Origin: Longimicrobium sp.
GTDB lineage: Bacteria > Gemmatimonadota > Gemmatimonadetes > Longimicrobiales > Longimicrobiaceae
Assembly (NCBI GenBank): GCA_030446945.1
Contig: JAUJMI010000178.1
Location: forward strand, 1 to 7,374
Direction: 5' to 3'
DNA: 7,374 nucleotides
Shown: positions 1 through 4,823 of the stretch, in pieces
How positions within the stretch are numbered: position 1 is the stretch's first letter
Layout of the letters: every line of letters begins with the position of its first letter
The notes under the pieces: generated by a model
Databases searched by the model: none
Told to the model about the DNA's origin: nothing
What the model saw: the letters and a program-made list of their open reading frames with translations, nothing else
Translations under genes and position numbers: made by a program

Positions 1-126
1 GGACATCGCTGCCTCGCCGGCTAGATCCTCCGGTCGCCGCGGGAGTCCGGAGCGCACCGCCGACTCCGGGGAGGCGGGCTCCCTCGGGACGACATAAACG
101 CACTAAAAAAGCCGGAGCCCAGAGCG
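1..126. other. Left edge, no gene supported
   Basis: No gene can be defended here. One plus-strand frame is open from the window edge to a TAA at 95-97, and the hairpin at 133-160 could terminate a transcript from that side. The roughly 31 visible residues are low-complexity (rich in S, G, R, A) and match nothing I recognise. It may be the tail of a gene from the left or plain intergenic DNA. A GGGCTCC (76-82) / GGAGCCC (114-120) inverted repeat has a 31-nt loop and is probably not meaningful. Confidence 0.3.
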
Positions 127-165
127 AAAAAAGGGCACCTCCCACCCGGGAGGCGCCCCTTCTTT
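126..165 (-). terminator. Intrinsic terminator behind the lytic transglycosylase gene, probably bidirectional
   Basis: Read on the minus strand, a 12-bp stem (GGGGCGCCTCCC pairing with GGGAGGTGCCCT, two G-U pairs) closes a 4-nt GGGT loop and is followed directly by a run of six T. It starts about 10 bases after the TAA at 170-172. On the plus strand the same hairpin is preceded by A residues and followed by CTTCTTTCGTCTT, so it may also stop transcription arriving from the left. Confidence 0.85.
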
Positions 166-169
166 CGTC

Positions 170-907
170 TTACCGGTGGCCGTTCCGGCGGCCGTAGACC
201 ATGTCGGCGTAGCCGTTGTCCGGGTTGCGGCCGCGCTTCAGGAGGCGGTCCACTGTGCCGGGGCCGCGGTTGTAGGCCAGCAGCGCCAGCTTGGTGTCGC
301 CGTCGTACTTCTCGATCAGGTCGGCGAGGTACTTGAAACCGATGTTCAGGTTCGTCTCCGTGTCGCGCAGGTCGCTGCGCGTGGTGCCGGGCTTCAGCCA
401 GCGAGCCGTCGCCGGCATCAACTGCGTGAGGCCGATGGCGCCCACGTGGCTCGTCGCGCTCGTCTTGAACCCGCTCTCCGTCTTCACCAGCCCGAACGCC
501 ACTTCCGGCTTGATCCCGTTCTCGACGGCGGCCTCGTGGATCTGCGCCGCCAGGCGGTCGGACACCTTGAAGCCGCTCGTGCGGTACTTCTCGGCGAGCT
601 TCCGGGCCTCGGCCATCGACTCGTCCTCACGGGCGTTCTCGTTCACGGCGAGGTCGGCCAGCTTCTCCAGGCGCTTGTGCTCGATCACCTTCACCGGAAC
701 GATGGCCTCGTGGATGGCCTGCTGCATCGTCACCCCCTTCGCGGCCTCCGGCGCCTTGTCGCGGCCCAGGATCACCGCGCCCTCCACCATCGCCCCCAGG
801 ACCAGGAGAACCTGCACCGAGCGCGAAGTAAGGAGCGCGCGGGTATCGTTGCGAAGACGCGAACGCTGGCTGACTCGCGGGGCGCGGTTCGATTCGTTGT
901 GGTTCAT
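170..907 (-). CDS. Membrane-anchored lytic transglycosylase (SLT/goose-lysozyme-like domain)
   Basis: This 245-residue protein should cleave the MurNAc-GlcNAc bond of peptidoglycan to give 1,6-anhydro-MurNAc ends. Residues 1-29 are basic and polar, and residues 31-48 form one hydrophobic segment without a lipobox, so it is probably a signal anchor leaving the enzyme periplasmic. Residues 55-110 are helical and charged, a likely spacer. The transglycosylase domain spans about 118-235: the catalytic glutamate is E144 in the ESGF motif, followed by GLTQLMP at 159-165 and AYNRGPG at 211-217, all hallmarks of the SLT family. The start is set by a clear Shine-Dalgarno AGGAGAC (915-921) seven bases before the ATG. 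The gene is monocistronic, with its own promoter and terminator. Lack of LysM or SPOR domains makes its cellular role (growth, division or secretion) unclear. Family call is firm; subfamily is not. Confidence 0.93.
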   Translation of the reverse strand: MNHNESNRAPRVSQRSRLRNDTRALLTSRSVQVLLVLGAMVEGAVILGRDKAPEAAKGVTMQQAIHEAIVPVKVIEHKRLEKLADLAVNENAREDESMAEARKLAEKYRTSGFKVSDRLAAQIHEAAVENGIKPEVAFGLVKTESGFKTSATSHVGAIGLTQLMPATARWLKPGTTRSDLRDTETNLNIGFKYLADLIEKYDGDTKLALLAYNRGPGTVDRLLKRGRNPDNGYADMVYGRRNGHR

Positions 908-914
908 AACGAAT

Positions 915-921
915 GTCTCCT
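915..921 (-). promoter_or_regulatory. Ribosome binding site of the lytic transglycosylase gene
   Basis: AGGAGAC on the minus strand lies seven bases upstream of the ATG at 907-905. It is the best Shine-Dalgarno sequence in the window and fixes that start. Confidence 0.8.
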
Positions 922-980
922 GGTTCGGGCGCGATCGTCTGTGTCGCGGCGGTGCATTTCGGCGTTGTTCTTATGCCTTA

Positions 981-1009
981 ATGATAACCCCTGCATAGGT
1001 TTAAGTCAA
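981..1009 (-). promoter_or_regulatory. Sigma-70-type promoter of the lytic transglycosylase gene
   Basis: On the minus strand, TTGACT (1009-1004) and TATCAT (986-981) are separated by exactly 17 bases, close to the TTGACA-17-TATAAT consensus. It sits in a locally AT-rich stretch. Transcription would begin near 974, leaving a leader of about 65 bases before the ATG at 907. It is the best promoter match I found in the window and suggests housekeeping expression. Confidence 0.75.
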
Positions 1010-1068
1010 CCCGCCGGATGCATTTGCTCCGTAATCGATCGAGAAATGCGGGCTCCATTACCGAGGCT

Positions 1069-1163
1069 AGTCGACGCCTGGCCTGCTAAGTAGATCGACT
1101 GCGATGTCAGGGTAAATGTTCAATGACAACATACCCTTTGTGGGAAACAGTCTTCATCTGTTT
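1069..1163. repeat. Cluster of short inverted repeats in an AT-rich intergenic stretch
   Basis: Three inverted repeats lie in a row: AGTCGA (1069-1074) with TCGACT (1095-1100); AGGGTA (1109-1114) with TACCCT (1132-1137), extendable by TGTT/AACA if two bases bulge; and AAACAG (1145-1150) with CTGTTT (1158-1163), a perfect 6-bp arm pair with a 7-nt loop. They lie between the transglycosylase promoter and the terminator of the small membrane protein gene. No open frame here looks coding. They could be operators or a structured RNA. None has the U-tract of a terminator. Confidence 0.4.
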
Positions 1164-1173
1164 TACATTGCAC

Positions 1174-1210
1174 GAAAACGACGAGGGGCGCGGATGCTGT
1201 CGCGCCCCTC
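1174..1210 (-). terminator. Intrinsic terminator behind the small membrane protein gene
   Basis: GAGGGGCGCG (1183-1192) pairs perfectly with CGCGCCCCTC (1201-1210), giving a 10-bp stem with an 8-nt loop. On the minus strand it is followed by GTCGTTTTCG, a modest U-rich tail. It begins about 28 bases after the TAA of the 1239-1454 frame, which supports that frame being a transcribed gene. Confidence 0.7.
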
Positions 1211-1238
1211 TGATTCTGCCTTACTGGCAGCGACCGGC

Positions 1239-1454
1239 TTACAGACCCGCGTTGCGGAGTTGGTCCAGGTCGATGGCCGGCGGGGAAGGCTCGGCGCGCC
1301 GCTCGCGAAGCCGGTCCGGCTCGTCCTGACGCTGGATCACGACCGCGAAGCTGGCCACGAGGGCCGCGACCGCCACAAGACTGACGCCCAAGGTGCGAAT
1401 AAGCGCCTCCTGGCAGGAGTGGAGGCGCATCGACCGTTGCGCCTGAGGTCCCAT
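1239..1454 (-). CDS. Small single-pass membrane protein, unknown function
   Basis: A 71-residue protein I do not recognise. Residues 1-20 are polar and basic, residues 22-40 form one hydrophobic helix, and the tail (41-71) is charged and proline-containing, ending in a short DLDQL helix-like stretch. It is probably a bitopic membrane protein with its tail on one face. Evidence that it is real: codons after residue 20 nearly all end in G or C, the hydrophobic segment is clean, and a terminator follows the stop. The start is uncertain. Neither the ATG at 1454 nor the in-frame ATG at 1430 has a good Shine-Dalgarno, and the frame stays open further upstream. An AGGAGG inside the frame near 1413-1418 could serve a shorter, non-ATG start. 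It is transcribed divergently from the acidic protein gene at 1609. Confidence 0.55.
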   Translation of the reverse strand: MGPQAQRSMRLHSCQEALIRTLGVSLVAVAALVASFAVVIQRQDEPDRLRERRAEPSPPAIDLDQLRNAGL

Positions 1455-1608
1455 CCGGGCACCATCCGTGCCGAACGGGCGTTCGAAATCAAGAACGCGT
1501 GTCCACGTATGTTTCTGACAACGGCCGTGTACCAGAACGGGTTGCGAGCCACCGGGCCGGCGCCGATCTTGCCCGGCGCCCACCAGCAAACCCGTACGCA
1601 GGGACACG

Positions 1609-2064
1609 ATGAGCGAAGCGCAGCGGTTCGCGGACCCCGATGGAAGGTTCGACCTGGTGGTCCCCCAGGGCTGGTCCGCCGCGCCCGACGAGGAGGATGG
1701 GGGCGTGGAGGTGTGGCGCGAGGACGGCGTGGGGACGCTCCACCTGATCGCCTTCGAGGCCTCCGCGGACGAGTTTCCCGATCCGGCTGAGGAGCTGTAC
1801 GCCTTTTTGGAAGAGCGCAGCGTCGAGCTGGAGGAGGACGAGGTGGAGGACGTGCCGCTGGAGGACGGATCCGAGCTCGCGCTGTGCGAATTCGTGAGCG
1901 AGGACGAGGAGGACGGCGAATCGCTCTTCTGGATGGTGGGCGTGGCGACGACGCCGGGGGCGATCTGCTTCGCCACCTACTTCTGCCCCGCGCGGGAGGA
2001 GGAGAAAGAGCGCGACACCGTGCGGCTGGCGCTCACCACGCTGCGGCTGCTGGACCCCGAATGA
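1609..2064 (+). CDS. Highly acidic small cytoplasmic protein, unknown function
   Basis: A 151-residue protein of unknown role with no signal peptide or membrane segment. Over a quarter of residues are Asp or Glu, concentrated at about 70-106, which is almost a run of acids. The opening FADPDGRFDLVVPQGW (residues 6-21), then alternating strands, a helix around 58-69 and a closing helix at 133-147, resemble the general plan of the PsbP/Mog1-like or DUF3805-type alpha/beta proteins. That resemblance is an impression, not a domain match. Cysteines occur near 93, 119 and 126. The ATG has a weak AGGG four bases upstream of ACACG. The peroxiredoxin gene starts 57 bases after its stop with no terminator between, so the two are probably co-transcribed, hinting at a stress-related or accessory role. 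No catalytic motif is visible. Confidence 0.8.
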   Translation: MSEAQRFADPDGRFDLVVPQGWSAAPDEEDGGVEVWREDGVGTLHLIAFEASADEFPDPAEELYAFLEERSVELEEDEVEDVPLEDGSELALCEFVSEDEEDGESLFWMVGVATTPGAICFATYFCPAREEEKERDTVRLALTTLRLLDPE

Positions 2065-2121
2065 CGCCGGACGCCGCACCGGCGCCCATCTCACCACAAC
2101 ACGTACGAAGGAAACCGCTTC

Positions 2122-2592
2122 ATGCCGCTTCAGATTGGCGACCAGGCACCCGACGTGACCCTTCCGGCCCACGACAACAAGCACGTGTCGCTGGGCAGCC
2201 TCTACGGCAGTCAGCCGACGGTGGTGGTCTTCTTTCCGCTGGCCTTCACCAGCACCTGCACCGAGGAGCTGTGCACCTTTCGCGACGACCTCGCCGTGTA
2301 CAACGGGTTGGGCGCGCAGGTGGCTGCCATCAGCGTGGACTCGCCTTTCGTGCTGGACCGCTTCCGCAAGGAGATCGGCGCCGACTACCTCTTCCTCTCC
2401 GACTTCAATCGCGAGGCGAGTCGCGCGTTCGGTGTGCTTCGCGAGTCGCCGCTGGGGCCGGGGCTGCGCGAAGTGTCTGACCGCTCCGTGTTCGTGGTGA
2501 ACCCGGACCGCACGGTGCGCTACGCCTGGCACAGCAGCAATCCCAGCCTGCTGCCGCCCTTCGACGAGATCCGCGAGGCGCTGGCGGCGTAA
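2122..2592 (+). CDS. Thiol peroxidase, AhpC/TSA family peroxiredoxin (AhpE/PrxQ-like)
   Basis: A 156-residue peroxiredoxin that should reduce hydrogen peroxide or organic hydroperoxides in the cytoplasm using thioredoxin or a similar donor. The thioredoxin fold begins with GDQAPDVTL (6-14). The active site is FFPLAFTSTCTEELC (37-51), with peroxidatic C46, T43 of the usual T-x-x-C pattern and the conserved arginine at R121 in SDRSVFVV. The FFPLAFT lead-in recalls the one-Cys AhpE class, but a second cysteine at C51 gives the C-x4-C spacing of PrxQ/BCP enzymes, where that residue resolves the sulfenic acid. There are no other cysteines. Length is normal for either class. AAGGA lies nine bases before the ATG. 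It follows the acidic protein gene closely and converges with the Hsp33 gene, another peroxide-responsive protein. Confidence 0.93.
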   Translation: MPLQIGDQAPDVTLPAHDNKHVSLGSLYGSQPTVVVFFPLAFTSTCTEELCTFRDDLAVYNGLGAQVAAISVDSPFVLDRFRKEIGADYLFLSDFNREASRAFGVLRESPLGPGLREVSDRSVFVVNPDRTVRYAWHSSNPSLLPPFDEIREALAA

Positions 2593-2626
2593 CGGGCGCT
2601 TCGCACAGGGTAGGCAGAGGAACGAC

Positions 2627-2672
2627 GAAACGGCCGGCGGGCGCCTGGATGCGCTCGCCGGCCGTTTCTTTT
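2627..2672. terminator. Bidirectional terminator between the peroxiredoxin and Hsp33 genes
   Basis: An 18-bp stem (left arm 2627-2644, right arm 2651-2668, one G-U pair, no mismatches) encloses a 6-nt CTGGAT loop. The outer GAAACGGCCGGCG half is perfectly complementary. On the plus strand it is followed by TTTT (2669-2672), about 35 bases after the peroxiredoxin stop. On the minus strand the stem itself ends in TTTC and continues GTCGTTCC, about 20 bases beyond the Hsp33 stop. It separates two convergent genes. Confidence 0.88.
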
Positions 2673-2688
2673 CCGGGTAAAGACCGGG

Positions 2689-3573
2689 TCAACGCGCCGC
2701 TTCGAGGATGGCTTCCATCTCGTCGGTGCTGTAGCGGTAGGATTCGTTGCAGAAGTGGCAGACCACCTCGGTGTACGGCTCCTCTTCCTCCTCGATGAGG
2801 CGCCGCACCTCGTCCTGCCCCAGGCTCACGATGGCGGACTCGAAGCGCTCGCGCGAGCAGGGGCAATGGAAGCGGATCGGCTGGCTGTCACCGAGCGTGT
2901 AGCCCTCGGGGAAGATGCGCTCCAGGATCTGCTCCGGGGTGGCGCCCTCGCGCAGCAGCTTCGTGGGGTGCGGGAGCGCCGCGATCCGCTCCTCGATCGC
3001 CGCGATCTCCTTCTCCGAAAGGCCGGGGAGGAGTTGGATCATGTAGCCGCCGGCCACCACGGTGGCGTCCTGCTGCGTGAACACGCCCACGCCGACCGCC
3101 GAGGGGGTCTGCTCGCTCTGGGCGAGGTAGTAGGTGAGGTCCTCCCCGATCTCGCCCGAGATCAGCTCCACCGTGCCCTGGTACGAGTCCTTCATCCCCA
3201 GGTGCTTGGTGACGGAGAGGAAGCCGGTGGACCCGACCACGCCGGCCACGTTCAGCTTCTCGTTGGCGCTCTCCGCGTGGGCGTGGGGGTTGCCCACCAG
3301 CCCGCGCACCTCGCCGCGCCCGTTGGCGGTGACGATGATGCGCCCCGCCGGCCCGCCGCCCTTCACGTCCACGGTAAGGAGCTGCTCCTCTTCTTTGAGC
3401 GTGGCCGCGGCGATGAGGAGCGCGCCCATGGCCGTGCGCCCCAGCGCCGCCGTGACCACGGGGGAGGTGTCGTGGCGCCGGCGCAGCTCGCTTACGATCC
3501 CCGTGGCGTTCAATGCAAACGCGCGCACCCGCTCGTCGAGAGCGGTGGCGCGCACCAGGTAGTCCCGATCCAT
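2689..3573 (-). CDS. hslO: Hsp33 redox-regulated molecular chaperone
   Basis: The protein is 294 residues from the ATG at 3573, matching the usual length of about 290. Hsp33 is a cytoplasmic holdase: when reduced, four cysteines hold zinc and it is inactive; peroxide plus unfolding stress oxidises them and it binds aggregating proteins. The N-terminal domain opens with MDRDYLVRATALDERVRAFA, and the family signatures GRTAMGALLIAA and the GNPHA stretch follow. The C-terminal switch has C237-x-C239 and C272-x2-C275 with 32 residues between the pairs, so all four zinc ligands are present. The frame continues upstream to 3783, but that part is arginine-rich, non-homologous and overlaps the neighbouring gene. 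AAGGGGG (3579-3585) before the ATG supports the shorter start. The acetyltransferase gene lies 103 bases upstream on the same strand; co-transcription is possible, since no clear separate promoter is visible. Confidence 0.96.
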   Translation of the reverse strand: MDRDYLVRATALDERVRAFALNATGIVSELRRRHDTSPVVTAALGRTAMGALLIAAATLKEEEQLLTVDVKGGGPAGRIIVTANGRGEVRGLVGNPHAHAESANEKLNVAGVVGSTGFLSVTKHLGMKDSYQGTVELISGEIGEDLTYYLAQSEQTPSAVGVGVFTQQDATVVAGGYMIQLLPGLSEKEIAAIEERIAALPHPTKLLREGATPEQILERIFPEGYTLGDSQPIRFHCPCSRERFESAIVSLGQDEVRRLIEEEEEPYTEVVCHFCNESYRYSTDEMEAILEAAR

Positions 3574-3676
3574 CCTCACCCCCTTGGAGCGCAAAGGCCC
3601 GCCGGCAAAGCACTTACGGCCGCGTGGCGACGATGCTTCTCGTACAGCCGAACGGCGGCGGGGTTCCCCGGACGCG

Positions 3677-4183
3677 CTACCGGGCCGAGGGCGCGCGCAG
3701 ATCGAGGCGCATGGCGACCGCGCTGGCTGGGCACCCGCCCGCCCACTCCGCGGACTTCTGCAGCGGCGCGGGTGCCGCGTCACGCTCCGTTCGCGCGAAG
3801 CCGAAGCGCGGCCAGTACTCCGCGGCGGTCTGCGTGAGCAGGTAGAGATCGGTCAGCCTGGCGGCGCGCGCCCACCCGAGCCGGTCCGCGGTGAGCGCCG
3901 CGCCCACGCCCCGCCCCCGCCACTCCGCGCGTACCGCGGCGGACCGGAAGAGCCCCACCCGTCCGTAGACCTCGACCCCCGCCATTCCGAGCATCCGCCC
4001 ACTCCCGTCCAGCGCGATCGCGTACTGCGGGCCCCACTGCGCGGCGACATCGTTCAGTGTCAGCCCGCTCTCGCGGAGCAGTGCCTCTGCGACGGGGAAA
4101 TCGGCCGCGGTCGCGGGGCGGATCTGGTACCCGCCGCTTCCCTCAGGCGGTTCGGGGGCGCTCCGCGAAGACGAATTGGTCAT
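3677..4183 (-). CDS. arsN2: GNAT acetyltransferase, ArsN2-like (arsenic-associated)
   Basis: A GNAT-fold N-acetyltransferase of 168 residues from the ATG at 4183. The fold starts at YQIRPATAADFP (19-30). GVEVYGRVGLFRSAAV (69-84) and RGRGVG (89-94), the acetyl-CoA pyrophosphate loop, follow. YLLTQTAAEYWPRFGF (114-129) and the near-terminal CPASAVAM (151-158) are features I recall from the ArsN2 family, which usually ends in a CPASAVCM-like motif. ArsN2 genes are found in arsenic resistance clusters. The ArsN1 relative acetylates arsinothricin and phosphinothricin, but the ArsN2 substrate is not settled to my knowledge. The first 18 residues (S, P, E rich) are probably disordered. The start is ambiguous: no strong Shine-Dalgarno precedes 4183, and a TTG at 4234 would lie almost at the predicted transcription start. 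It is divergent from a MarR regulator that probably controls it. Confidence 0.82.
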   Translation of the reverse strand: MTNSSSRSAPEPPEGSGGYQIRPATAADFPVAEALLRESGLTLNDVAAQWGPQYAIALDGSGRMLGMAGVEVYGRVGLFRSAAVRAEWRGRGVGAALTADRLGWARAARLTDLYLLTQTAAEYWPRFGFARTERDAAPAPLQKSAEWAGGCPASAVAMRLDLRAPSAR

Positions 4184-4218
4184 CGGGTTGTCTGAGTAGG
4201 GGGTCGGCGCGATATTGC

Positions 4219-4247
4219 CGATTGCATTCTGCAATCAACCCTATGAT
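4219..4247 (+). promoter_or_regulatory. Putative promoter of the MarR-family regulator gene
   Basis: TATGAT (4242-4247) is a good -10. The hexamer 17 bases upstream (CGATTG, 4219-4224) is a poor -35 and lies at the edge of the first GATTGCA palindrome. Transcription would start near 4254, giving a leader of about 50 bases. The weak -35 suits a lowly expressed, self-regulated gene. Confidence 0.45.
4220..4236. promoter_or_regulatory. Putative operator 1: perfect GATTGCA-N3-TGCAATC palindrome
   Basis: A 17-bp perfect inverted repeat, GATTGCA (4220-4226) TTC TGCAATC (4230-4236), of the size bound by a winged-helix dimer. It covers the -35 region of the plus-strand regulator promoter and falls around the predicted transcription start of the minus-strand acetyltransferase promoter. 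Confidence 0.65.
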
Positions 4248-4271
4248 AAGGCGCTCGATTGCAGTTCGCAA
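4243..4271 (-). promoter_or_regulatory. Putative promoter of the ArsN2-like acetyltransferase gene
   Basis: On the minus strand, TTGCGA (4271-4266) and TATCAT (4248-4243) are 17 bases apart, a good sigma-70 match. Its -10 is the complement of almost the same bases that form the -10 of the divergent regulator promoter, so the two promoters face through one another and RNA polymerase cannot occupy both. The -35 lies inside the second palindrome. Confidence 0.6.
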
Positions 4272-4273
4272 CC
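4257..4273. promoter_or_regulatory. Putative operator 2: imperfect copy of the GATTGCA palindrome
   Basis: GATTGCA (4257-4263) GTT CGCAACC (4267-4273). The left half is identical to operator 1 and the right half matches its complement at 5 of 7 positions. Its centre is 37 bases from that of operator 1. It overlaps the -35 of the acetyltransferase promoter and the predicted start of the regulator transcript. Confidence 0.55.
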
Positions 4274-4304
4274 CAGTGTCACACCCCCTTACCCGTGGCT
4301 TACC

Positions 4305-4820
4305 ATGGATGTGCTCCCACCCGGCGCGCCCGCCTGCACCACCGGCGATCTGGAGGCGGATACCGATGCCTTCTACGATGCCCTTACCGCGCTGATCCGC
4401 CTGTACATGCTTCGCAATCGGGAGCGGGTGTGCAGCCGCGGGCTGAGCGTGACGGAATGCTACGCACTGGACGCGGTGGTGCGGCTAGGCGCGCTCACAG
4501 TGACCGGACTGGCCGGGGAGATGGGTCTCAACAAGAGCACGGCGAGCCGGGTGGCGGACGCGCTGGAAGCGCGGGGGCTGGTTGAGCGCCGGAGGGATCT
4601 GGAGAATTACCGGGTGCGCCTCTTGGTGCCGACCGGGACGGGGGCAGCCCTCAACGACGAGGTGGTGGCGGACGTGAAGGCGGAGCACCGCGCGCTTCTC
4701 GCCGGGTTCGATTACACCACGCGCGCGGAAACCGTCCGCCTCCTCCACGCCGTGACCGCCGCCGCGGCCCCCCGTATCCGCGCCGCCGGCAGCGCCTGCT
4801 GCACCGACACGGGCTCATAG
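4305..4820 (+). CDS. MarR-family winged-helix transcriptional regulator
   Basis: A 171-residue DNA-binding regulator from the ATG at 4305. Residues 17-45 form the N-terminal dimerisation helix (AFYDALTALIRLYMLRNRER). The winged helix-turn-helix covers about 48-110: LSVTECYALDAV, then LTVTGLAGEMGLNKSTASRVADALEARGLVERRRD, where NKSTASRVADALEARG is the recognition helix region, and the wing RVRLLVPTGTG. C-terminal helices at 112-162 complete the dimer interface. Cysteines are at 11, 43, 52 and an adjacent pair at 165-166 near the end. The Cys-Cys pair could bind a soft metal or As(III), but that is inference. The start was chosen because homologous sequence begins soon after and the predicted transcript starts near 4254; no clear Shine-Dalgarno is visible. 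It probably represses itself and the divergent acetyltransferase. Its stop is only three bases from the convergent kinase stop. Confidence 0.9.
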   Translation: MDVLPPGAPACTTGDLEADTDAFYDALTALIRLYMLRNRERVCSRGLSVTECYALDAVVRLGALTVTGLAGEMGLNKSTASRVADALEARGLVERRRDLENYRVRLLVPTGTGAALNDEVVADVKAEHRALLAGFDYTTRAETVRLLHAVTAAAAPRIRAAGSACCTDTGS

Positions 4821-4823
4821 CGC

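Noticed and set aside
1..126. tRNA or other RNA gene at the left edge.
   Set aside because: No cloverleaf arms or T-loop motif could be assembled.
1557..1583. CCGGCGCC repeated twice just upstream of the acidic protein gene.
   Set aside because: It is short and composed only of G and C; it is not distinguishable from background in this sequence.
1455..1976. Serine-rich minus-strand frame continuous with the small membrane protein gene.
   Set aside because: From 1609 on it is the antisense of the acidic protein gene, whose GAG/GAC codons read as serine-rich on the other strand.
3574..3676. Possible separate promoter for the Hsp33 gene.
   Set aside because: No pair of hexamers with acceptable spacing was found, so I did not annotate one.
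3574..3783. Upstream extension of the Hsp33 frame to 3783.
   Set aside because: It is arginine- and proline-rich, has no Hsp33 homology, overlaps the acetyltransferase gene, and the ATG at 3573 has a ribosome binding site and gives the normal family length.
2755..3845. Long plus-strand frames opposite the Hsp33 and acetyltransferase genes.
   Set aside because: They show no domain motifs and are antisense to well-recognised proteins.
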